Positions 1 to 6,474 of a DNA stretch of 12,257 bases are shown piece after piece. Source of the stretch: JBHENN01 sp046262015 (GTDB lineage: Bacteria > Actinomycetota > CADDZG01 > WHSQ01); contig JBHENN010000065.1 in assembly GCA_046262015.1 (NCBI GenBank), forward strand, positions 1-12,257. Reading direction: 5' to 3'. Under the pieces are notes generated by a model that was given only the letters and a program-made list of their open reading frames with translations, was not told the DNA's origin and made no database searches. A program made the translations under genes and the position numbers. Within the stretch, counting starts at the first letter, position 1, and every line of letters starts with the position of its first letter.

Positions 1-115
1 CGGCGCGCGCCCACGGCACTACCGCGCCGACCGCGAGGAACTTCGAGGCAACCGCCACTCCCCACTCCGGCCTCGGATGGGCGTCGGGGTCCCACGCGAC
101 GATCGAGAAGGTCAC
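1..115 (-). CDS. DUF1028 family protein (Ntn-hydrolase-like), 5' fragment
   Basis: The gene starts at a GTG (113-115) and is open to the left edge of the window, giving 38 N-terminal residues. These begin MTFSIVAWDPD and continue with WGVAVASKFLAVGAVVPWA at residues 18-36. I recognise this as the conserved N-terminus of the DUF1028 family, whose members have an Ntn-hydrolase-type fold. In Ntn hydrolases the nucleophile is an exposed N-terminal Thr, Ser or Cys, so Thr2 is the natural candidate after Met removal; that is inference. The substrate is unknown. The gene lies 39 bp downstream of the oppF stop on the same strand, so it is probably the next gene of the peptide-importer operon, and a role in hydrolysing the imported compound is plausible but unproven. 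The Shine-Dalgarno is weak (GATGAG region). An ATG at 124-126 is out of frame and stops after four codons. The catalytic body of the protein lies outside the window. Confidence 0.85.
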   Translation of the reverse strand, partial: MTFSIVAWDPDAHPRPEWGVAVASKFLAVGAVVPWARA

Positions 116-154
116 CGCGTGCTCATCAGGAGGTCGTCGACGGGGCCACGCAGG

Positions 155-1240
155 CTAGGCGTGCGCCGCCTTGTGCAGCTCCTCGTCCTGCGCCACCGGA
201 TACCAGCACGCCGCGAGATGGGCGCGCTCGATCTCGCCGAGCGGCGGCATCTCGAGCCGGCAGTTATCCGGGACTGCGTCGTCCCGAACGGCCACCTGGC
301 GCGCCTTGGGACAGCGGGGGTGGAAGGGGCACCCCGACGGGGGATCCACCGGCGAGGGGACGTCACCCTTGAGCGTCACCCGGTTCTTGACCGAAAGCTC
401 GCCGTGGCCCTTGGGAACGGCAGAGAGGAGCGCGGCCGTGTAGGGATGCTTGGGGTTCAGGTACAGCTCGTCCGCGTGGGCCACCTCGACGATGTGGCCG
501 AGATACATCACCGCGATGCGGTCCGAGATGTGCCGGACCACGCCCAGGTCGTGCGAGATGAAGAGATAGGTGAGCTTGAACTCGTCCTGCAGGTCCTCCA
601 GCAGGTTCAGGATCTGGGCCTGGATCGAGACGTCGAGAGCGGAAACGGGCTCGTCGCAAACGATCAGCTTAGGGCGGAGAGCGAGCGCCCGGGCAACACC
701 GATCCGCTGCCGTTGACCGCCCGAGAACTCGTGCGGATAGCGGTTGTAGTGCTCCGGATTGAGACCGACGCGGTGCATGAGGTCCTGCACCTTGCGCCTG
801 GTGTCGCCTTCGGTCTTGTGCACGCGGAACGGCGCGCCGATCACCTGCCCGACGGTCTTGCGCGGATTCAGCGACGCGTAAGGGTCCTGGAAGATCATCT
901 GCATCTCACGGCGCAGAGGCCGCATCGCACGCCGGCTGAGAGTCGAGATGTCCCGGCCGTCGAACCACACCTGGCCGGAGGTGGGTTCCAGCAATCGGGT
1001 CACGAGCCGCGCGGTCGTCGACTTGCCGCATCCGGACTCCCCCACGAGTCCCACGGTCTCGCCGGGCCTGATCGAGAAGGTCACGTCCTCAACCGCGTGC
1101 ACCCGGGCGACCTCTTTCTGGAAGAGGATCCCCCTGGTTATCGGGAACCGCTTGGTTAGGTGCTCGGCGGCGAGAAGCGAATCGCCTCGCTCGCTCTCGG
1201 TGAGATCCGCCGAGGGTGGAGCCGGTGCGGTCTGGCTCAT
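155..1240 (-). CDS. oppF: Oligopeptide/dipeptide ABC transporter ATP-binding protein, OppF-type
   Basis: This 361-residue protein is one of the two ATPases that power a peptide-type importer at the inner face of the membrane. All nucleotide-binding motifs are intact: Walker A GESGCGKST (67-75), Q-loop FQDP (117-120), signature SGGQRQR (173-179), Walker B LIVCDEP (192-198), D-loop SALD (200-203) and switch His230. The Oligo_HPY C-terminal domain has NPKHPYT (262-268) and GCPFHPRCP (303-311). Cys304, Cys310, Cys327 and Cys345 are spaced like the cysteines that bind a [4Fe-4S] cluster in characterised DppD/OppD proteins. The ATG at 1238-1240 overlaps the oppD stop as ATGA, with a GAAGG Shine-Dalgarno upstream, so the pair is translationally coupled. 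The reading frame extends to 1504, but that extension lies wholly inside oppD and is basic and low in complexity, so I rejected it. The OppF assignment rests on its downstream position and SGGQRQR signature; a DppF or nickel-type role cannot be excluded. Confidence 0.93.
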   Translation of the reverse strand: MSQTAPAPPSADLTESERGDSLLAAEHLTKRFPITRGILFQKEVARVHAVEDVTFSIRPGETVGLVGESGCGKSTTARLVTRLLEPTSGQVWFDGRDISTLSRRAMRPLRREMQMIFQDPYASLNPRKTVGQVIGAPFRVHKTEGDTRRKVQDLMHRVGLNPEHYNRYPHEFSGGQRQRIGVARALALRPKLIVCDEPVSALDVSIQAQILNLLEDLQDEFKLTYLFISHDLGVVRHISDRIAVMYLGHIVEVAHADELYLNPKHPYTAALLSAVPKGHGELSVKNRVTLKGDVPSPVDPPSGCPFHPRCPKARQVAVRDDAVPDNCRLEMPPLGEIERAHLAACWYPVAQDEELHKAAHA

Positions 1241-2265
1241 ACTGCGGCCTTCGTGCGTCGTTGCTCGCGCTCGTCCCACAGCTTGCGCTTCTGTTCGATC
1301 GAGAGGTGGCACGCGTCGGGATGGCCGCCGCCGCGCTCGACCAGGTCCGGGATCTGCTTGTCGCACGGCTCGAATCGATGGGGACAACGGGGATGGAAAG
1401 GGCATCCCGGAGGAACATTGATCAACGACGGCGGAGAGCCTTCGATCGGCAGCAGGCGCGTGCCCTTCTGATCGACGCGGGGGATCGATTCGAGTAGTCC
1501 CCACGCGTAGGGATGGAGGGGGCGCTCGAACACCTCGTCGCGGCTGCCCCGCTCGGCCGCCTTTCCGGCATACATGACCATCACCGACTGACAGATATCG
1601 GCAACCACGCCGAGGTCGTGCGTGATGAGGATCACGCCGATGTTGAACTCGGTCTTGATCCGGTCGATCAGCTCCAGGATCTGCGCCTGCACGGTCACGT
1701 CGAGCGCAGTGGTCGGCTCGTCGGCGATCAACAGATCGGGGTTGTGCGCGAGCGCCATGGCGATCATGGCTCGCTGCCGCATCCCGCCGGAGTACTGATG
1801 GGGATAGTCCCTGAAACGCTCGCGCGGATGGGGGATACCTACCGCGGCGAGGAGGTCGGTAGCCCGCTCGGCGGCCCGCTGCTTGGGGATCTTGTCGTGG
1901 CAGAGGATCGCTTCGACGATCTGGTTGCCGACCCGGTAGAAGGGGTGCAGGCAGGCGAACGGGTCCTGGAAGATCATCGCCAGCTCCTTGCCGCGGACCG
2001 ACCGGAGCTGCTCGTTGTCGAGGGTCAACAGGTCGCGGCCCTTGAAGATCACCTGACCGGAGACGCGAGCCGCCTCCCGGTTGATCAGGCCGAGAGCGGT
2101 GAGACAGGTCACGCTCTTACCCGAGCCCGACTCCCCGACGATCCCGAAGGTCTCGCCCCGCCGGACCGCGAAGCTGAGCCCATCGACGGCCTTCACCACG
2201 CCGTCGGGGGTGGGGAAGTGGACCTGGAGATCCTTGACCTCGAGGAGGGTCTCCCTGGTGGTCAT
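1237..2265 (-). CDS. oppD: Oligopeptide/dipeptide ABC transporter ATP-binding protein, OppD-type
   Basis: This 342-residue protein is the partner ATPase of the heterodimer. It has Walker A GESGSGKS (44-51), Q-loop Gln100, an OppD-style signature YSGGMRQR (158-165), Walker B LLIADEP (178-184) and switch His216. The C-terminal HPY domain has RPLHPYAWGL (248-257) and GCPFHPRCP (287-295). Cys288, Cys294, Cys301 and Cys319 form a candidate [4Fe-4S] site of the type known in DppD/OppD. Length is normal for the family. The ATG is at 2263-2265, 37 bp after the oppB stop, and I see no strong Shine-Dalgarno in front of it. The gene ends in a 4-bp ATGA overlap with oppF. The specific substrate cannot be read from the ATPases. 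Confidence 0.93.
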   Translation of the reverse strand: MTTRETLLEVKDLQVHFPTPDGVVKAVDGLSFAVRRGETFGIVGESGSGKSVTCLTALGLINREAARVSGQVIFKGRDLLTLDNEQLRSVRGKELAMIFQDPFACLHPFYRVGNQIVEAILCHDKIPKQRAAERATDLLAAVGIPHPRERFRDYPHQYSGGMRQRAMIAMALAHNPDLLIADEPTTALDVTVQAQILELIDRIKTEFNIGVILITHDLGVVADICQSVMVMYAGKAAERGSRDEVFERPLHPYAWGLLESIPRVDQKGTRLLPIEGSPPSLINVPPGCPFHPRCPHRFEPCDKQIPDLVERGGGHPDACHLSIEQKRKLWDEREQRRTKAAV

Positions 2266-2302
2266 GGCCGGTGAGCATAAGGGCTTGGCCGCCCCGCGAC
2301 CG

Positions 2303-3277
2303 TTATGAGTACTTCACCCGCGGGTCGAGGAACGCGTACGCGATGTCGACGAGCAGATTCGCCGCGATCACGGCCAGCGACGCGATGAGAGTGACCCCGA
2401 GGATCACCGGGAAGTTTCCGCTCTGTATCGACTGCACCGCGAAGGCGCCGATGCCGGGGATGTTGAAGATCCGCTCGGTGATGACCGCCCCGCCGAGCAG
2501 GATGCCGAGGTCGAGCCCGTACATGGTCACGACCGGGGTCAGAGCGCTCCGCAGCTGGTGGCGGATCACCGAACGTTCCCGCAAACCCTTGGCGCGCGCC
2601 GTCCGGATGTAGTCCTCGCCCTGCACCTCCAGGACGTTACCCCTCACCATCCGCGAGTAGATCGCCATGGACACGAACGCCAGGACCAGCCACGGTAGCC
2701 ACATCACCTTGAACCAACCGACCGGGTCCTGCGTGATCGGCTCGTAGGTCCCCGTGTCGTAGATCCCCAGGTTCGAATCGAAGTAGAAGACCGCCATCAG
2801 TCCCAGCCAGAAGGTGGGCATGGACACGCCCACCAGCGCGAAGAACATCGAGGCCCGATCCCAGATCGTCCGGCGCTTGAGCGCCGAGATGATCCCGATC
2901 GTCACGCCGACCACGAGCCATATGACCGACGCTCCGGTCGCCAGCCCGATCGTCGGAGGCAGCCTGCGCAGGACGGCCTCGGTCACCGGCTCGTTGGTCT
3001 GGTAGGAGTGGCCGAAATCGCCCCGCACGGCGCGGCTGATGTAGAGGCCGTACTGCACGTACAAGGGCTTGTCGAGCCCGAACCTCTGGGTGATCGACTC
3101 GAGCTGCTGCGGTGACGGACGGCGCCCGCCCATGCTGACCGCGACGAAGCTGTACCCACCGGCCCCTTTGCGACCGGCGCCCCCCGGCAGGACGAAGAAG
3201 ATGGCGAACACCAGGCTGACCACGAGCAGCATCATCACGGCCGACCACAACAGTCGCCTGATCACGTACTGGAGCAT
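2303..3277 (-). CDS. oppB: Peptide ABC transporter permease, OppB/DppB-type
   Basis: This 324-residue inner-membrane permease has about six hydrophobic segments (near 10-30, 110-131, 143-166, 193-209, 249-268 and 290-313). The family start MLQYVIRRLLW is present, as are GLDKPLYVQYGLYI (67-80) and RGDFGHSY (85-92) in the outer loop. The EAA-type cytoplasmic loop that docks to the ATPases is seen at EDYIRTARAKGLRERSVIRH (221-240). ERIFNIPGIG (268-277) and the C-terminal LDPRVKY are also family hallmarks. Between the first helix and GLDKP, the usual PGDP-like stretch is replaced by a Gly-rich segment (about residues 31-52), somewhat longer than I would expect. The ATG at 3275-3277 is preceded by a GGGGG purine run about 8 nt upstream on the coding strand. 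It pairs with OppC to form the channel. Confidence 0.93.
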   Translation of the reverse strand: MLQYVIRRLLWSAVMMLLVVSLVFAIFFVLPGGAGRKGAGGYSFVAVSMGGRRPSPQQLESITQRFGLDKPLYVQYGLYISRAVRGDFGHSYQTNEPVTEAVLRRLPPTIGLATGASVIWLVVGVTIGIISALKRRTIWDRASMFFALVGVSMPTFWLGLMAVFYFDSNLGIYDTGTYEPITQDPVGWFKVMWLPWLVLAFVSMAIYSRMVRGNVLEVQGEDYIRTARAKGLRERSVIRHQLRSALTPVVTMYGLDLGILLGGAVITERIFNIPGIGAFAVQSIQSGNFPVILGVTLIASLAVIAANLLVDIAYAFLDPRVKYS

Positions 3278-3323
3278 CTCGTAACCCCCGCCGGGTCCGC
3301 TGAGCCGTTACGCCTTACATCGT

Positions 3324-3375
3324 CGCGCCGATCGGCCGGCGCGGCCGAGAGCCGGGCGCCGGGCCGTTCTGGCCC
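3324..3375 (-). other. GC-rich hairpins in the oppA-oppB gap
   Basis: The 156-bp gap between oppA and oppB (3278-3433) has no gene that I can support. It contains a perfect 7-bp inverted repeat, CGCGCCG (3324-3330) with CGGCGCG (3337-3343) around a 6-nt loop. A second repeat, GGGCC (3361-3365) with GGCCC (3371-3375), has a 5-nt loop. Neither is followed by a T-run, so a classical terminator is unlikely. Hairpins behind a binding-protein gene often stabilise the upstream mRNA and allow partial read-through, which would raise OppA over the membrane subunits; that role is inferred here. Confidence 0.4.
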
Positions 3376-3433
3376 CGACGCCGACCCTCTCCTACCGCGT
3401 GACCGCGTTCAAGACGGTCACCTACGCCCTGCG

Positions 3434-5215
3434 CTACTTCGCTGCGGAGTCCTTGACGCCCGCAACCACCCAATCGATATGCGAGAAGAACGTGTTGTAG
3501 ATCGGGTTCACGAGGTCTTCGCTGTAGATGATCGTCTCCTTGTCCCAGGTCCAGGGGACCCAGGCCGCCGACTCCGTCGCCAGCCTGTTGACCTCTTCCC
3601 ATGCCGCGTCGCGGTCGGCGCCCGGCGGGAGCGCCGCCGCCTCATCGATCGCGTCGTTCAGCGCCGGGTCGTTCAGCGACGAGTAGTTCTGGTTGCCCGA
3701 CGGAAGGATGTTGTCGCCGTGGAACAGCGGGTCGAAGAAGGTGAAGGCGTCGTTGTAGTCCTTGCACCAGCCCGCCGAGGTTCCCATCGCGACCTTCTTC
3801 GAGGGCTCCTGGTAGAACTGCGTGTACTGGTTCGGGAACGCCGGGAGCTTCTCTTCGATGTTGCTGAAGCCGAGGTCCTCGAGGTTCTTGCGCACCGACT
3901 CGAAGTACTTGTCATGCGGGGGGTCGGACGCTCCGACCACCAGGATCGGCTTGTCGTAGCCGTCCGGGAAGCCGGCGTCGGCCATGAGCTCCTTGCCCTT
4001 CTCGAGGTCGCCGGCCATGCCCTCGGTCCCGAACGGGTTGTACTCGTCGGCCGAGAGGTGGCCGCCGATGCCTTCGGGCAGGATGCTGGCCGCGATCTCA
4101 CCGGTCACGGGGCCACCCTGGAGACGCTTGAGCGCCGAGCGGTCGACCGCCCAGTTGACGGCCTCACGGACCTTGATGTCGTCGAACGGCTCGACCGTGG
4201 TGTTCATGAACAGGTAACGGGTGCACAGGCTCGGCTCGTTGACGAACCGCTCCTTGAGCTCGGGGTCCTGCAATGTCTGCTCCAGCGCCGGCCCCTGAGG
4301 GGAGACGTCGAGGCCCATGTGGTAGTCGCCGTCCTGGACCTTCTTGACGCCCACGTCGTTGTCGAAACCGAGCTTCCAGTCGACCGAGTCGACGTACGCC
4401 TTGCGGATCTCGTCGGTCGCCGCGTCCCACTCCTCGTTGCGCTCGAGCTGGATGTGCTCGCCCGGGGTCCACTCGGCGACGTAGTACGGGCCGGAGGCCA
4501 CCATGTGGTCGGCGTACTCGGACGTCTTCTTGGCGTCGTACTTCTCCGCCGCTGCCCGAGGCACGGGGCTGAGTGCAGGCATGGCTGCCCGGTAGGGGAA
4601 GTCACCGGTCGGCTCGGTCATCGTGAAGACGATGGTCTTGCCGTCCGGCCCGTCCGGGCAGGTGACGCCCGAGATGGTGTCGGCCTTGCCGTCCTGGAAG
4701 TCCGTGGTCCCTTCGATCACCTCGTAATAGAAGGGGTAGCCGGCGCCCACCGAAGCGGTGAAGTTCCGCTCGAGGGCGTAGACGAAGTCGTCGCAGACGA
4801 TCTCCTCACCGGTCACACCGGGGACGTCGTCACCACCGAGCGCCTTGCCATACCTGACGCCGTCCTTGATCGTGAAGCTCCACTCGGTGAAGTCGTCGTT
4901 CGCCTGGCCGGCATCGGTTGCAAGGTCAGCCACGGGAACGCCCTGCTTCTCGAAGTCGGCGACCGCCGGATAGGTCGTCAAGGTACGGACGACGCCTCGC
5001 ATCAGCGTCCAAGTGACCGTGTAGTAAGCCGCGGCCGGATCCATGTAGTCGACGTCGGATACACCGGCGATCCGAAGCGTCCCACCCTTGGGGATGTCCT
5101 CGCTCGGCAGCTGGGCGCTGCCGTCACCGTCGTCCCCGCCGCCGCACGCCGCTCCGATAAGCGCGACGCAAGCCAGCACGGCCGCGAGCCTCAACATCTT
5201 GCGTTCGTTCCTCAA
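3434..5215 (-). CDS. oppA: Peptide ABC transporter substrate-binding lipoprotein (SBP_bac_5)
   Basis: This 593-residue secreted binding protein delivers substrate to the OppBC channel. The N-terminus is a lipoprotein signal: basic MRNERK, a hydrophobic stretch to Ile20, then GAAC with the lipidation Cys at 24, followed by a Gly/Asp-rich linker (25-33). The mature part shows family 5 features: GGTLRIAG (44-51), FTIKDGVRYG (114-123), SGPYYVAEW (241-249) and FMNTTVEPFDDIKVREAVNW (336-355) followed by AVDR. The start is TTG (5213-5215). A perfect AGGAGG lies 6 nt upstream of it, whereas the in-frame ATG six codons later (5195-5197) has only GAGGA at 11 nt. The gene lies between the two permease genes, which is unusual because the binding protein is normally first. 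The ligand (peptide, or another small molecule as in many family 5 proteins) cannot be deduced. Confidence 0.93.
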   Translation of the reverse strand: MRNERKMLRLAAVLACVALIGAACGGGDDGDGSAQLPSEDIPKGGTLRIAGVSDVDYMDPAAAYYTVTWTLMRGVVRTLTTYPAVADFEKQGVPVADLATDAGQANDDFTEWSFTIKDGVRYGKALGGDDVPGVTGEEIVCDDFVYALERNFTASVGAGYPFYYEVIEGTTDFQDGKADTISGVTCPDGPDGKTIVFTMTEPTGDFPYRAAMPALSPVPRAAAEKYDAKKTSEYADHMVASGPYYVAEWTPGEHIQLERNEEWDAATDEIRKAYVDSVDWKLGFDNDVGVKKVQDGDYHMGLDVSPQGPALEQTLQDPELKERFVNEPSLCTRYLFMNTTVEPFDDIKVREAVNWAVDRSALKRLQGGPVTGEIAASILPEGIGGHLSADEYNPFGTEGMAGDLEKGKELMADAGFPDGYDKPILVVGASDPPHDKYFESVRKNLEDLGFSNIEEKLPAFPNQYTQFYQEPSKKVAMGTSAGWCKDYNDAFTFFDPLFHGDNILPSGNQNYSSLNDPALNDAIDEAAALPPGADRDAAWEEVNRLATESAAWVPWTWDKETIIYSEDLVNPIYNTFFSHIDWVVAGVKDSAAK

Positions 5216-5221
5216 AGACTT

Positions 5222-5227
5222 CCTCCT
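5222..5227 (-). promoter_or_regulatory. Shine-Dalgarno AGGAGG deciding the oppA TTG start
   Basis: On the minus strand this reads AGGAGG and is followed by 6 nt and then TTG (5213-5215). Spacing and match are ideal, so TTG is preferred over the downstream ATG. Confidence 0.75.
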
Positions 5228-5252
5228 CGTTAGATCGACAACATCGTCATCG

Positions 5253-5271
5253 GGGTCCTACCGGGTAGCCC
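5253..5271 (-). other. Small hairpin in the oppC-oppA gap
   Basis: The 78-bp gap between oppC and oppA holds a short stem: GGG (5253-5255) plus CTAC (5258-5261) pair with GTAG (5265-5268) plus CCC (5269-5271), with a 3-nt loop and a 2-nt bulge. There is no T-run. It may be an mRNA processing or stability element ahead of oppA. The support is only the inverted repeat. Confidence 0.25.
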
Positions 5272-5293
5272 TGTCTCTACGAGCCTCCTTCCG

Positions 5294-6280
5294 CTATCGA
5301 CCGGTCTTGGGATCGAGCGAGTCTCGCAACCCATCGCCGAGCAAGTTGAAACCCAGAACCGTGAGGAAGAGAGCGAGGCCGGGATAGAACATGTACCACC
5401 ACGCCGCCCCGTAAGAGACGTAGCCGGTCGCGCGGGCGAGCATCGTCCCCCATGCCGGCGTGGGCTCCTGGACCCCGACACCCAGGAAGGACAGCGCGGC
5501 TTCGCCGAGGATGTTCACCGGGATGATGAGGGTCGCGTAGATGATGATCGGGGCAACGAGGTTCGGCAGGATCTCGCGGAACATGATGAAGCGCGACGAG
5601 GCTCCGATCGAATAGGCGGCCTCGACGAACTGGGACTCGCGCAGGGACAGCACCTGACCTCGCACGATCCGCGCGATGTAGGGCCAGCCGAAGAACGAGA
5701 TGAGGAAGATGACGATGCCCTCGCCTCCGCCCCACACGACGCTGAGGGCGATGCCGAGGAGCAGGAAGGGGATGGACAGGATCAGGTCCATGAAACGCGA
5801 CATGACGGTGTCGATCCAGCCTTTGAAGAACCCCGCGAGCATCCCGACCACCACCCCGATCACGACCTCGATCCCGGTGGCGACGATCGCGATCTTGAGC
5901 GAGACCCGCGCCCCGTAGAGGACCCTCACGAACAGATCGCGACCGAGGTCGTCGGCGCCCATCCAGAACTGCTTGTTAGGGCCGAGCGGCGTCCCGAAGT
6001 CCGACAGCATCAGGGGCTCTTTCACCCCATCGACGACGCTTCCGACGTACTGCTCGTCAAACGGGTGGTGCACGACCTGGGTCTCCCAGATGCCCGCGGA
6101 CAGGGCGAGCATGATCATCATGAGGATCAGGCCGGCGCCGAAGATGGCGAGCTTGTCGTCTTTGAAACGGGCCCAGAAGAGCTGCCGGGGGCTGCGGGCG
6201 ACGGCGCCGCTGGGGCTGAGGGCTTGAGGAGACAGCCCCCCCTGGCCCGGCCCGACGAATTCGGTGGCACTCTGCGACAA
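5294..6280 (-). CDS. oppC: Peptide ABC transporter permease, OppC/DppC-type
   Basis: This 328-residue inner-membrane permease is the first gene of the importer operon. It has a soluble N-terminal stretch (1-40) followed by the OppC_N motif around WARFKDDKLAIFG (36-48) and a first helix at about 46-64. GADDLGRDLFVRVLYGARVS (108-127) is the family hallmark. The EAA loop is VEAAYSIGASSRFIMFREIL (219-238), followed by PNLVAP. LSFLGVGVQEPTPAWG (263-278) and the C-terminal LGDGLRDSLDP (314-324) complete the match. The start is TTG (6278-6280) with GGGAG 6 nt upstream on the coding strand; I saw no better in-frame ATG or GTG near the N-terminus. Together with OppB it forms the membrane channel. The promoter is presumably in the 187-bp region up to the tRNA, which holds a palindrome. 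Confidence 0.92.
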   Translation of the reverse strand: MSQSATEFVGPGQGGLSPQALSPSGAVARSPRQLFWARFKDDKLAIFGAGLILMMIMLALSAGIWETQVVHHPFDEQYVGSVVDGVKEPLMLSDFGTPLGPNKQFWMGADDLGRDLFVRVLYGARVSLKIAIVATGIEVVIGVVVGMLAGFFKGWIDTVMSRFMDLILSIPFLLLGIALSVVWGGGEGIVIFLISFFGWPYIARIVRGQVLSLRESQFVEAAYSIGASSRFIMFREILPNLVAPIIIYATLIIPVNILGEAALSFLGVGVQEPTPAWGTMLARATGYVSYGAAWWYMFYPGLALFLTVLGFNLLGDGLRDSLDPKTGR

Positions 6281-6286
6281 GGACGG

Positions 6287-6291
6287 CTCCC
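6287..6291 (-). promoter_or_regulatory. Shine-Dalgarno GGGAG for the oppC TTG start
   Basis: On the minus strand GGGAG is followed by 6 nt and then TTG at 6278-6280, supporting the rare start codon. Confidence 0.6.
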
Positions 6292-6343
6292 GTCAAGGCT
6301 CCCCCGACGGACCCCTGACCCGGGCCCGAACCCAAGGGATCGA

Positions 6344-6365
6344 CGCTACTACAGGTGTCGTAGCG
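6344..6365. promoter_or_regulatory. 22-bp imperfect palindrome upstream of oppC, candidate operator
   Basis: Outer arms CGCTAC (6344-6349) and GTAGCG (6360-6365) are perfectly complementary. Inside them ACA (6351-6353) mirrors TGT (6356-6358), so 9 of 11 position pairs match. The site lies 63 bp upstream of the oppC TTG, in the only plausible promoter region of the importer operon, so a dimeric repressor or activator site is likely. It does not match operators I know well (LexA, DasR). It could also be a T-less terminator for the tRNA transcript, but it lies about 100 nt past the tRNA and has no U-tract. I see no convincing -35/-10 pair around it. The rest of 6281-6467 shows only the hairpin and repeat listed separately. 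Confidence 0.45.
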
Positions 6366-6420
6366 CGTCTACCCCACGGGACCGGGGCAAGCTAGCGCAT
6401 ATAGGGACCGCCCGCGCCAT

Positions 6421-6474
6421 CACGGGTGGGCGACGGTTTGTGTGATTCCAGCGCGACATCACACGGGTGGGCGA
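6421..6474. repeat. 13-bp direct repeat duplicating the tRNA-Leu 3' end
   Basis: The 13-mer cacgggtgggcga occurs at 6421-6433 and again at 6462-6474, 41 bp apart. With its left flank the similarity extends to ATCAC, interrupted by a 2-nt indel. The right copy includes the tRNA discriminator base and six acceptor-stem bases. This could be a scar of a tRNA-targeted integration or a local slippage duplication. No integrase or other cargo is present. Confidence 0.5.
6440..6464 (-). terminator. Hairpin immediately 3' of tRNA-Leu, possible T-less terminator or processing site
   Basis: GTGTGAT (6440-6446) and ATCACAC (6458-6464) form a perfect 7-bp stem with an 11-nt loop, beginning 3 nt past the tRNA 3' end. 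No U-tract follows (the minus strand continues AAACCG), so if it terminates it does so without a T-run. Alternatively it may guide tRNA 3' processing. Confidence 0.4.

Noticed and set aside
124..126. Minus-strand ATG as a start for the DUF1028 gene
   Set aside because: It is out of frame with the DUF1028 reading and stops after four codons; the GTG at 113-115 gives the family N-terminus exactly.
77..1159. A 360-codon open frame on the plus strand opposite oppF
   Set aside because: It is antisense to a complete ATPase gene with intact motifs, and its product is Arg/His/Leu-rich with no domain; it is a GC-bias shadow.
1241..1504. N-terminal extension of oppF by 88 codons
   Set aside because: It lies entirely within the oppD coding sequence and encodes a low-complexity Arg/Pro stretch. 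The internal ATG at 1238-1240 has the ATGA coupling, a Shine-Dalgarno and a family-typical N-terminus.
3479..5233. A 584-codon open frame on the plus strand opposite oppA
   Set aside because: It is antisense to a clear binding-protein gene. Its product is a Val/Leu/Arg/Asp-rich string with no recognisable domain, as expected from GC-biased codons read on the opposite strand.
6398..6404. TATATG on the minus strand as a -10 for oppC
   Set aside because: No acceptable -35 is found about 17 bp upstream, and it would give a long leader. A chance A/T-rich patch is as likely.
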